DNA of 64,000 nt from Microbulbifer celer. Its GTDB lineage: Bacteria; Pseudomonadota; Gammaproteobacteria; Pseudomonadales; Cellvibrionaceae. The notes beneath the pieces were generated by a model. It did no database searches, was not told the DNA's origin, and saw only the letters and a list, made by a program, of their open reading frames with translations. The translations under genes were made by a program, and so were the position numbers. Location: positions 434,001-498,000 of the forward strand of contig NZ_CP087715.1 of NCBI RefSeq assembly GCF_020991125.1, read 5' to 3'. Positions 1-7,140 of this stretch are shown here, one piece after another (position 1 is the stretch's first letter; each line of letters starts with the position of its first letter).

Positions 1-1
1 C

Positions 2-178
2 CTCGACGACGACACGGGTTACTATCTGCGTCAGGGCCAGCCGGTAATGGATATGCAGGTCTACCGCTTGGGCGATGAAGGTGATATGGTGCGCCTTTTC
101 CTGGAAAGTGGTGAATTTCTGGGCGTTGGAGAGATTACTGATGACGGGCGGGTCGCTCCCCGCCGGTTGGTAAAGTAA
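2..178 (+). CDS. truB: tRNA pseudouridine(55) synthase TruB, C-terminal end
   Basis: Only the last 58 codons are present; the gene enters from the left edge and stops at TAA 176-178. The C-terminal residues FLGVGEI and DGRVAPRRLV match the end of the RNA-binding tail domain of TruB, which makes pseudouridine 55 in the T loop of tRNA. The catalytic domain is outside the window. The position directly upstream of rpsO and pnp is the standard gammaproteobacterial order, which supports the call. Confidence 0.85.
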   Translation, partial: LDDDTGYYLRQGQPVMDMQVYRLGDEGDMVRLFLESGEFLGVGEITDDGRVAPRRLVK

Positions 179-310
179 TCGTTCCTCACCGTCGTCATAC
201 CGGATCTAGTGCGGAATGACGAGTGGAGCGACTACAGCGGGCTATGTCCGCAAACGACGACTAGCTGGTCTGTAAACATGCACGGGCCAGCCGGATCTTT
301 AAAGCATGTT

Positions 311-329
311 ACGAACGAGGTAATTCGTT
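311..329 (+). promoter_or_regulatory. Hairpin enclosing the rpsO ribosome-binding site
   Basis: AACGA (314-318) pairs with TCGTT (325-329), which abuts the ATG at 330. The Shine-Dalgarno GAGG (317-320) lies partly in the 5' arm and loop. ACGAA/TTCGT is an alternative pairing of the same bases. In E. coli S15 represses its own translation by binding a structured leader, so this hairpin may play that role here. The structure is seen in the sequence; the regulation is inferred. Confidence 0.35.
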
Positions 330-599
330 ATGGCACTGTCTGCAAACGAAAAAGCAGCCATCCTGAAAGAGCACGGCCAGTCTGAAGGTGATACCGGTTC
401 TCCGGAAGTCCAGGTAGCCCTGCTGACTGCCAACATCAACAAGCTTCAGGGTCACTTTGCTTCTCACAAGCAAGACCACCACTCTCGTCGTGGTCTGATC
501 CGCATGGTAAACCAGCGTCGTAAGCTGCTGGATTACCTGAAGAGTAAGGATCTCAACCGTTACGCACAGCTGATTGCCAAGCTCGGCCTGCGTCGTTAA
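330..599 (+). CDS. rpsO: 30S ribosomal protein S15
   Basis: The 89-residue product is the usual length for S15, a primary 16S rRNA-binding protein of the small-subunit platform. The whole chain matches the family, including GDTGSPEVQ, the [18 protein letters not shown] segment and the C-terminal [21 protein letters not shown] region. The ATG follows GAGG with suitable spacing. The gene lies between truB and pnp, and a 10-bp hairpin directly after its stop separates it from pnp as in E. coli. Confidence 0.98.
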   Translation: MALSANEKAAILKEHGQSEGDTGSPEVQVALLTANINKLQGHFASHKQDHHSRRGLIRMVNQRRKLLDYLKSKDLNRYAQLIAKLGLRR

Positions 600-607
600 G
601 ACCCTGC

Positions 608-630
608 AATGCCCGCCTCTGGCGGGCATT
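608..630 (+). terminator. Hairpin after rpsO (partial terminator)
   Basis: AATGCCCGCC (608-617) and GGCGGGCATT (621-630) form a perfect 10-bp stem with a TCT loop, starting 8 nt after the rpsO stop. What follows (GTTCTATATA) is not a clean T-run. Readthrough into pnp is therefore likely, as known for the E. coli rpsO-pnp transcript. Confidence 0.65.
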
Positions 631-850
631 GTTCTATATAAAATTCGTGTTCCGTGAGAGGCTCTCCCGGAGCAGGCGGGTACAGCCCGCAACTATTTCC
701 GCTGTCGGTGCGCCGTCAGCGGATTTTCGCGTTTGTATGGACCGAAGTAGGGTGAAGTACAGCGCACAGATGAACAGAGTGTTGTTCATATCTGTAGGTA
801 AGGCGTTGCTGGAATGGGCCAGCACGCACAGGAAACAGGAAAAGAGTCTA
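631..850 (+). promoter_or_regulatory. Structured pnp leader
   Basis: This 220-nt leader has no gene but at least three hairpins: TCCGCTG/CAGCGGA (698-704 with 717-723), a CAGAT-GAACA arm pairing with TGTTC-(AT)-ATCTG (767-776 with 783-794), and TGCTGG/CCAGCA (807-812 with 819-824) just before the Shine-Dalgarno region. In E. coli the pnp leader is cut by RNase III and then used for PNPase autorepression. The hairpins are seen; the autoregulation is inferred. Confidence 0.45.
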
Positions 851-2968
851 GTGAATCCAGTAACTAAAACATTCCAGTACGGAAATCAGCAGGTCACCAT
901 CGAGACTGGCCGGGTTGCGCGCCAGGCCACCGGTGCCGCGCTGGTCACCATGGGTGAAACCGTGGTGCTGTGTACCGTTGTCGGTGCCAAGGAAGCGAAG
1001 CCTGACCAGAGCTTCTTCCCGCTGTCCGTGCACTATGTAGAAAAGGCCTACGCGGCCGGCAAAATTCCCGGTGGCTTTTTCAAGCGTGAAGGTCGCCCGT
1101 CAGAGAAAGAAACCCTGACCTCCCGTCTGATCGACCGTCCTATCCGCCCGCTGTTCCCGAATGGTTTCATGAACGAAGTACAGGTGATGATCACCGTACT
1201 GTCTGCAGAAAAAGACGTGGATCCGGATATCGCCGGTATGATCGGTACCTCCGCGGCGCTGTCCGTATCCGGCATCCCGTTCGGTGGCCCGATTGGCGCT
1301 GCGCGCGTGGGTTACACCGAGAAAGACGGCTACCTGCTGAATCCGCGTTACAGCGAGCTGAAAGAGTCCGAGCTGGACATGGTTGTGGCCGGTACCAAAG
1401 ACGCCGTACTGATGGTTGAATCCGAAGCCGCCGAGCTGCCCGAAGACATCATGCTGGGCGCAGTACTGTTCGCGCACCAGGAAATGCAGGCCGTGGTTAA
1501 GGTCTGTGAAGAGCTGAAAGCGGAAGCGGGCAAGCCCACCTGGGACTGGCAGCCGGAAGCGGTCAACGAAGAGTTGAAGTCTGCACTGGAAGCTCAGTTT
1601 GGCGAGAAAGTCGCCGAAGCCTATAAAATCACCGACAAGCAGCAGCGCACCACCCGCCTGGGCGAACTGCGCAATGAAGCGGTAGCGGCCCTGGCCACTG
1701 AAGAGCTGGACGAAGGCACCGTAAAAAGCTACTTCGGCAAGCTTGAGAAGAAAACCGTACGCGGTGCTGTGGTACGCGGTGAGCCCCGTATCGACGGTCG
1801 CGACACCAAGACCGTACGTCCGATTTCCGTAGAAGTTGGCGTACTGCCGAAAGCCCACGGTTCCGCGCTGTTCACCCGCGGTGAAACCCAGGCACTGGTA
1901 GTCTCCACCCTCGGCGCGACCCGCGATGCACAGATCATCGACGCCCTGGAAGGCGAGCGCAAAGACTACTTCATGCTGCACTACAACTTCCCTCCCTACT
2001 CCGTAGGTGAAGCGGGCCGTGTTGGTGCAACCGGCCGCCGCGAAATCGGCCACGGTCGTCTGGCCCGTCGCGGTATCGCCGCGGTACTGCCGAATCCAGA
2101 AGAGTTCCCCTACACCCTGCGTGTGGTATCCGAGATCACCGAATCCAACGGTTCCAGCTCCATGGCTTCCGTATGTGGTTCCAGCCTGGCACTGATGGAC
2201 GCGGGTGTCCCGCTGAAAGCGCCGGTTGCCGGTATCGCCATGGGCCTGGTGAAAGAAGACGAAGGTGTTGCGGTCCTGACCGACATCCTGGGTGACGAAG
2301 ACCACCTCGGCGACATGGACTTCAAAGTAGCCGGTACCGCCTCTGGTGTGACCGCGCTGCAGATGGACATCAAGATCGAAGGTATCACCGAAGAGATCAT
2401 GGAAACCGCGCTGGAGCAGGCCCTGCACGCACGCCTGCATATCCTGGCGGAAATGAACAAGGTAATCGGCACCTCCCGCGATGTGGTCAACGAGAACGCA
2501 CCGCGCTACGCCACCCTGAAGATCCACCCGGACAAGATCCGCGACGTGATCGGTAAAGGCGGTGCGACCATCCGCTCCATCACCGAAGAGACCGGTGCCT
2601 CCATCGATATCGAAGACGATGGCAGCATCAAGGTATTCGGTGAAGACGGTGAGAGCCTGGAAGCGGCAGTCACCCGCATCGAGGAAATCACCGCGGAAGC
2701 CGAAATTGGGGCTATCTATGAAGGTAAAGTGGTCCGCATTGTGGACTTCGGTGCATTCGTTAACTTCCTGCCGGGTAAAGACGGTCTGGTCCATATCTCC
2801 CAGATCGCGGAAGAGCGTGTCAACGCGGTTTCCGACTACCTGAGCGAAGGTCAGATGGTGAAGGTCAAGGTACTGGACGTAGACCAGCGCGGCCGCATCA
2901 AGCTGTCCATCAAGGAAGCCAAAGCTGAAGAAGCCGAACAGGCGGATGAGGCTACTGGCGAGGAGTAA
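851..2968 (+). CDS. pnp: Polyribonucleotide nucleotidyltransferase (PNPase)
   Basis: This 3'-5' phosphorolytic exoribonuclease is a trimer and takes part in the RNA degradosome. The product is 705 aa from a GTG start, close to the usual ~700-710. Two RNase PH folds are visible; the second carries the acidic active-site segment [16 protein letters not shown] domain ([12 protein letters not shown]) and an S1 domain ([23 protein letters not shown]) follow. Residues in frame upstream of 851 do not look like PNPase, while the product from GTG begins with the family-typical [12 protein letters not shown], so this start is preferred. AGGA lies 10 nt upstream. The long leader suggests post-transcriptional control. 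Confidence 0.97.
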   Translation: MNPVTKTFQYGNQQVTIETGRVARQATGAALVTMGETVVLCTVVGAKEAKPDQSFFPLSVHYVEKAYAAGKIPGGFFKREGRPSEKETLTSRLIDRPIRPLFPNGFMNEVQVMITVLSAEKDVDPDIAGMIGTSAALSVSGIPFGGPIGAARVGYTEKDGYLLNPRYSELKESELDMVVAGTKDAVLMVESEAAELPEDIMLGAVLFAHQEMQAVVKVCEELKAEAGKPTWDWQPEAVNEELKSALEAQFGEKVAEAYKITDKQQRTTRLGELRNEAVAALATEELDEGTVKSYFGKLEKKTVRGAVVRGEPRIDGRDTKTVRPISVEVGVLPKAHGSALFTRGETQALVVSTLGATRDAQIIDALEGERKDYFMLHYNFPPYSVGEAGRVGATGRREIGHGRLARRGIAAVLPNPEEFPYTLRVVSEITESNGSSSMASVCGSSLALMDAGVPLKAPVAGIAMGLVKEDEGVAVLTDILGDEDHLGDMDFKVAGTASGVTALQMDIKIEGITEEIMETALEQALHARLHILAEMNKVIGTSRDVVNENAPRYATLKIHPDKIRDVIGKGGATIRSITEETGASIDIEDDGSIKVFGEDGESLEAAVTRIEEITAEAEIGAIYEGKVVRIVDFGAFVNFLPGKDGLVHISQIAEERVNAVSDYLSEGQMVKVKVLDVDQRGRIKLSIKEAKAEEAEQADEATGEE

Positions 2969-3020
2969 TCCTCACCTTCCATTCAGTTCGGGATAAATAC
3001 CTGAAGCCGAATGAGAAGGG

Positions 3021-3126
3021 CAGGTGGCGGGGATTCACTTTTGAAAGCGTCGGCGACAGGGATGTCGCCGACGCAGCGTACAGGGATGTATTTACAGCGG
3101 TTTCAAAAGTGAATACCCGGTGCCTG
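3021..3126 (+). repeat. Palindromic element, subfamily 1, copy A
   Basis: The outer arms 3021-3046 and 3101-3126 are inverted repeats with 4 mismatches in 26; the inner 14 bp (3033-3046 with 3101-3114) are perfect. The 54-nt core (3047-3100) holds an 11-bp perfect hairpin with loop AGGGAT (3047-3074) and a second short hairpin, TAC-AGGGAT-GTA. The core is nearly identical to that of the copy at 31633-31744, while the arms are different. It lies between pnp and its terminator. Confidence 0.8.
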
Positions 3127-3170
3127 ACCGCCACCGTACTTTGTTGAAAGGTGCGGGGGCGGATCCAAGA

Positions 3171-3198
3171 ACGGTGGCTACAGGCCACCGTTTTTTTT
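3171..3198 (+). terminator. Rho-independent terminator downstream of pnp
   Basis: ACGGTGG (3171-3177) pairs with CCACCGT (3185-3191) around a 7-nt loop, and eight T residues follow. It ends transcripts from the rpsO-pnp unit about 40 nt before the next gene. Confidence 0.85.
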
Positions 3199-3236
3199 GC
3201 CCTGAATTTGGCTCATCGGGGCTTAAGGAGAAAGTC

Positions 3237-4064
3237 ATGGAAATTTTACTGATCTATCTGGTGCTGGGTATGGCGGCGGGGACCATCGCCGGTCTGTTCG
3301 GCGTTGGTGGTGGCCTGATCATCGTACCGGCACTGGTACTGGTATTTACCGCCCAGGGGATTGCCCCGGAGATCCTCACCCATATGGCGGTGGGCACATC
3401 GCTGGCCACCATCATCATCACATCGATCAGCTCTATCCGTACCCATCACGCCAAGCGCGCCGTGGACTGGAAGATCTTTGCCGCCATGGCGCCGGGGATT
3501 CTCATCGGCTCCTGGCTGGGGGGCATGACCGCCGATTGGCTGAGTGGCGCCTGGCTGCAATTGCTGATTGGTGTCTTTGCCGTGGGGATCGCCCTGAAAA
3601 TGTGGCGGGATGGACTGCGCAAAGCCGAGCTGCCCACCGACGGCAGCCGCGTGCCGGGCAGGGTGGGATTGTCCGCGGTCGGTGCGTTTATCGGCTGGGC
3701 GTCAGCGATCTTCGGCATTGGTGGGGGCTCACTCACTGTGCCGTTCCTGAACCGCTGTCATGTCATCATGCAGCGTTCAGTCGCCACCTCTGCGGCCTGT
3801 GGTCTGCCCATCGCGGTAGCCGGTGCATTGAGTTTTGCGGTACAGGGCTGGAACAGCCCGCAGTTGCCCGAGTGGAGTACCGGCTACATCTACTGGCCGG
3901 CGTTTCTTGGTATTGTACTGGCCAGTACCTGGTTTGCCCGCTTGGGCGCGATTCTGGCCCACCGGCTGTCGCCACAGCTGCTTAAGAACTGCTTTGCCGG
4001 ATTGCTGTTTATTATCGGTGCGCGGTTTATCTGGCTGAACTACACGGCCGTGTTGGCGAGTTGA
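3237..4064 (+). CDS. TauE/SafE-family membrane permease
   Basis: The 275-aa product is very hydrophobic, with about eight membrane segments. The family-typical internal duplication is visible: GLFGVGGGLIIVPAL near the N terminus and AIFGIGGGSLTVPFL in the second half. Members export or import small anions such as sulfite, sulfoacetate or other organosulfonates across the inner membrane; the substrate here cannot be assigned. The ATG at 3237 follows AAGGAG with a 6-nt spacer, so the in-frame sequence upstream is not used. The gene stands alone between two terminators. Confidence 0.88.
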   Translation: MEILLIYLVLGMAAGTIAGLFGVGGGLIIVPALVLVFTAQGIAPEILTHMAVGTSLATIIITSISSIRTHHAKRAVDWKIFAAMAPGILIGSWLGGMTADWLSGAWLQLLIGVFAVGIALKMWRDGLRKAELPTDGSRVPGRVGLSAVGAFIGWASAIFGIGGGSLTVPFLNRCHVIMQRSVATSAACGLPIAVAGALSFAVQGWNSPQLPEWSTGYIYWPAFLGIVLASTWFARLGAILAHRLSPQLLKNCFAGLLFIIGARFIWLNYTAVLAS

Positions 4065-4093
4065 CCAATCCCCATTGTAGGGAATAAGGCAAT

Positions 4094-4129
4094 AAAAAGG
4101 CCGCTGCGGTTTCCCGCAGCGGCCTTTTT
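4094..4129. terminator. Bidirectional terminator
   Basis: AAAAAGGCCGCTGCGG (4094-4109) and its exact complement (4114-4129) form a 16-bp stem with a 4-nt loop, A-tract on one side and T-tract on the other. It serves the convergent TauE-family gene and POT symporter. Confidence 0.9.
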
Positions 4130-4152
4130 CAGCTTGAATAAGCGTCTTCAGA

Positions 4153-5688
4153 TCAGACGGTCTTCGCTGGCGCTTCCGCCGGCTCCACCGCTTCAATGTG
4201 ATCCTGCCCCTCACCTTCCCAAGTCTTGGATTTCAGGCTGATCAGCGCAATTACCGCACCGATACCAATACTGAATATTGCGATCTGGATGTACAGATTG
4301 GGCAGTGCAGAGACATTCTCTGGATCGAAGTTACCCGCCAGCAGGCCGGCGATTACATTGCCGATGGAGTAGGTGAGTACAAACACACCCATCATCTGGC
4401 CGGCGAAGCGGCGTGGAGACAGCTTGCTCACCGCACTCAGGGCTACCGGGCTCAGGCACAGTTCACCCACAGTATGCAGGAAGTAAGTGGTTACCAGCCA
4501 CATGGGGGCGACTTTCAGGCCCTGTGCCGCCTGTTGGGCCGCGAAGAACATGACGATAAAGCCACTGGCCATGATCATCAGGCCGATCGCACATTTCATG
4601 CCGTAAGACGGGGAGATCATGCGCTTGCCCAGATTGATCCACAGGGCGGCGAAGAACGGTGACAGGATGATGATGAACATCGGGTTCACGTTCTGGAACC
4701 AGGACGCCGGGATCTCGAAGGAGCCGATCAGGCGATCGGTGTAATCGCGGCCGAACAGGTTTAGCGAGGAGCCAGCCTGTTCAAAGCCGGACCAGAAGCA
4801 GGCAGAAGCAATACACACCAGGAACAGAGCCCACATGCGCTTTTTTTCCACCTGGCTCAGCTTGCCGCCAAAGTAGATGTAGGCGTAGTAGGCGAAGAAG
4901 ATCAGGGTGAAGATGATGGCGGTATTCTGGGCAACTGCCACCGGGTTAATGATGATCACGCCGGCGATGGACAGCACGGCAACCACTGTAACAATGGCCA
5001 CAATTGCCCAGATCGCTCCCCAGGCCTTTTTGGCGCCTTCCGGCGTCATCGGGTGCTCCGGCTTCAGGCTCGCATCCCCCAGGTTGCCGATGGTCTTGCG
5101 GTACTGGATCAGGCCGATGCCCATGCCTACCGCGGCAGCGCCGAAGCCCCAGTGCCAGCCGATTTTCTCGCCGAAGTAGCCACAGACGAGGTAACCCAGC
5201 ATGGAGCCGATGTTGATGCCCATGTAGTAGAGCGCGTAGCCACTGTCACGGCGTACGTCGTCGTGTGCATAGAGGTGACCCACCAGGGCGCTGATATTTG
5301 GCTTCAACAGGCCGGTACCGGTAGCTACCAGGATCAGGCCGATAAAGAAGGTACTGTCACTGGGGATGGCCAGCACGATATGGCCACACATGATGATGAT
5401 GCCGCCGTACCATACGGTTCTCTGGCCGCCGAGCAGCCGGTCGGCAATCCAGCCGCCGGGGAGCCCCAGAAAGTACACCGCACCGGTGTAGAGGCCGTAG
5501 ATGGCGGTGGCGGCGGCTACCGTAAAGGCGAGGCCTTCCTGCTGCAGGCTGGCGGTCATAAACAGGACCAGCAGCGCCCGCATGCCGTAGTAACTCATGC
5601 GCTCCCACATTTCGGTAAAGAAGAGGGTCGAGAGCCCCTTGGGGTGGCCGAAGAAGCCGGCACTGTTCTGATGCGTATTTGACGACAT
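4153..5688 (-). CDS. POT/PTR2-family peptide:H+ symporter (first copy)
   Basis: This 511-aa inner-membrane transporter has 12-14 hydrophobic segments. The N-terminal signature FFTEMWERMSYYGMRALLV includes the ExxER-type motif used for proton coupling in di- and tripeptide symporters, and GGWIADRLLGGQR follows. The start at 5688 gives the usual short cytosolic head (SSNTHQNSAGFFGHPKG) before the first helix. An in-frame start 31 codons upstream would add a poorly matching tail. No strong Shine-Dalgarno is visible. A second POT gene lies at 31782-33263. With the nearby TonB receptors it suggests peptide feeding, but substrate range cannot be read from sequence. Confidence 0.92.
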   Translation of the reverse strand: MSSNTHQNSAGFFGHPKGLSTLFFTEMWERMSYYGMRALLVLFMTASLQQEGLAFTVAAATAIYGLYTGAVYFLGLPGGWIADRLLGGQRTVWYGGIIIMCGHIVLAIPSDSTFFIGLILVATGTGLLKPNISALVGHLYAHDDVRRDSGYALYYMGINIGSMLGYLVCGYFGEKIGWHWGFGAAAVGMGIGLIQYRKTIGNLGDASLKPEHPMTPEGAKKAWGAIWAIVAIVTVVAVLSIAGVIIINPVAVAQNTAIIFTLIFFAYYAYIYFGGKLSQVEKKRMWALFLVCIASACFWSGFEQAGSSLNLFGRDYTDRLIGSFEIPASWFQNVNPMFIIILSPFFAALWINLGKRMISPSYGMKCAIGLMIMASGFIVMFFAAQQAAQGLKVAPMWLVTTYFLHTVGELCLSPVALSAVSKLSPRRFAGQMMGVFVLTYSIGNVIAGLLAGNFDPENVSALPNLYIQIAIFSIGIGAVIALISLKSKTWEGEGQDHIEAVEPAEAPAKTV

Positions 5689-5859
5689 ATCAGGGATTCC
5701 AGTTGTTATAGCTTTAGTAAACAGCCCGAGTTTACCAGCGGTGTTTAAATCAGGCGAATGGTTACAAATGAAACAGGGCATGCAACTGCAAAAAGGATTC
5801 CATCACGACAGGAATAGTGGAAAACTACCGTTTCGGGAAATCAAATGGGGAAAATAACG

Positions 5860-7068
5860 ATGAAAACCCCGCATAATTCTGCACTGCAGCGGTGGAACCA
5901 GTCACAAATAAGCCTGAAGCGCCGGTATTCCGGCCCCCTGACGGCATGGTTTCTTCTCGGTGCTGCCGTACTAGCAGGCTGTGCTGCCAGTCCACCACAA
6001 TCTGCCCCTCGCATTGATACGAACGCACTGCTCACTGGTACCGCGTTGCTGGGTAGTCCCATTGACATCGCCACGTTACCCGAAGACGGCACCCTGACAT
6101 TATCCTCGGAGATGCGCGCCTATCTCGCGCAGATCTCCCCCGGGGCAGGCGGCGATGCGCGCCTGCAGGCGCTACTGCGGGCTTTCCAGAACCGCGAATT
6201 TGTCGTCGAATACGATGCCCAGGCAACACTGACCGCCGAGGAAACCTACCGGCAGCAGAAAGGCAACTGCATGGCCTTTACCCTGATGATGGTGGCCATG
6301 GCGCGGGCTCTGGGGGCGGATGCCAGCTTCAACCAGGCGGAGGTGCCACCGGTCTGGGATCATGACGAGGCGCGCACGTTTGTGGTGTACCGCCATATCA
6401 ATATGGTGTCTGAAAATGTCCGCGGCCGCCGGGTCGTGGATTTCAATCTCGCTGCCTACGATCCTCTTTATGACCAACGGAAGCTCTCCGATATCGAAGC
6501 ACTTGCCCAGTATTACAGTAATCGCGGCCTGGAGCTGATGCAGGAGGGAGATCAGGAGAATGCGTTTCGCTATATGCGCAAGGCCTTGGATCTGAAGCCC
6601 GGCAGCGCCGACCTGTGGGCGAATCTGGGGGCGCTGTACAGCCGTAACCGGCTTTTTGATCTGGCGGAGCAGGGTTATCAGCAGGCTTTGGTGTTGGACT
6701 CGGGGCACGCCATCGCGCTGAGTAACCTTGAGCGATTGTATCGGAATGCACAGCGTAATGAGCTGGCCGATTACTACGCTGGACGTTCCCGTTATCACCG
6801 CGAGCGCAACCCGTACTTCCTCTATTATCAGGCACGCAATGCCTACGAACACGGAGATTATCGCTCCGCCAGAAAGCAGCTGAAACGGGCGCTATGGCAG
6901 CATGAAAACGACCATCGCTTCCATTTTCTGATGGGGCTTACCAGCTATCGGCTGGGAGACTACGACGATTCCCGTACGCATCTTTCGCAAGCGTTTTCCC
7001 TGGCGGAGAATGCGGGTACCAGACAGGCCTATTCGCGCAAGCTGGACGTGTTGCGGGATGGGAAATAG
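5860..7068 (+). CDS. Lipoprotein with transglutaminase-like core and TPR repeats
   Basis: The 402-aa product starts with a basic head, then a hydrophobic segment ending in the lipobox LAGC, so it should be a lipid-anchored envelope protein. Residues ~130-215 resemble a transglutaminase/cysteine-protease-like fold: a Cys in GNCMAFTLMM, a His in VYRHINM and an Asp in VVDFN could form a Cys-His-Asp triad. From ~225 there are several TPR units (ENAFRYMRKALDLKPGSADL and following). The ATG at 5860 has GGGGA 8 nt upstream; an in-frame ATG at 5845 is possible. The partner and substrate are unknown. The triad is my reading, not proven. Confidence 0.75.
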   Translation: MKTPHNSALQRWNQSQISLKRRYSGPLTAWFLLGAAVLAGCAASPPQSAPRIDTNALLTGTALLGSPIDIATLPEDGTLTLSSEMRAYLAQISPGAGGDARLQALLRAFQNREFVVEYDAQATLTAEETYRQQKGNCMAFTLMMVAMARALGADASFNQAEVPPVWDHDEARTFVVYRHINMVSENVRGRRVVDFNLAAYDPLYDQRKLSDIEALAQYYSNRGLELMQEGDQENAFRYMRKALDLKPGSADLWANLGALYSRNRLFDLAEQGYQQALVLDSGHAIALSNLERLYRNAQRNELADYYAGRSRYHRERNPYFLYYQARNAYEHGDYRSARKQLKRALWQHENDHRFHFLMGLTSYRLGDYDDSRTHLSQAFSLAENAGTRQAYSRKLDVLRDGK

Positions 7069-7088
7069 AAAAAAATCTTTGAGCAATA

Positions 7089-7120
7089 AAAAAGGGGATG
7101 CCTTGCGGCATCCCCTTTTT
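7089..7120. terminator. Bidirectional terminator
   Basis: AAAAAGGGGATGCC (7089-7102) and GGCATCCCCTTTTT (7107-7120) form a perfect 14-bp stem with a TTGC loop. It separates the convergent TPR lipoprotein gene and the first TonB-dependent receptor gene. Confidence 0.9.
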
Positions 7121-7140
7121 AGTGTGACCGAAGTCAGCTC

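Noticed and set aside
1100-2794. A 564-codon open frame antisense to pnp
   Set aside because: It mirrors the strongly biased codons of pnp and has no recognisable domain or ribosome-binding site.
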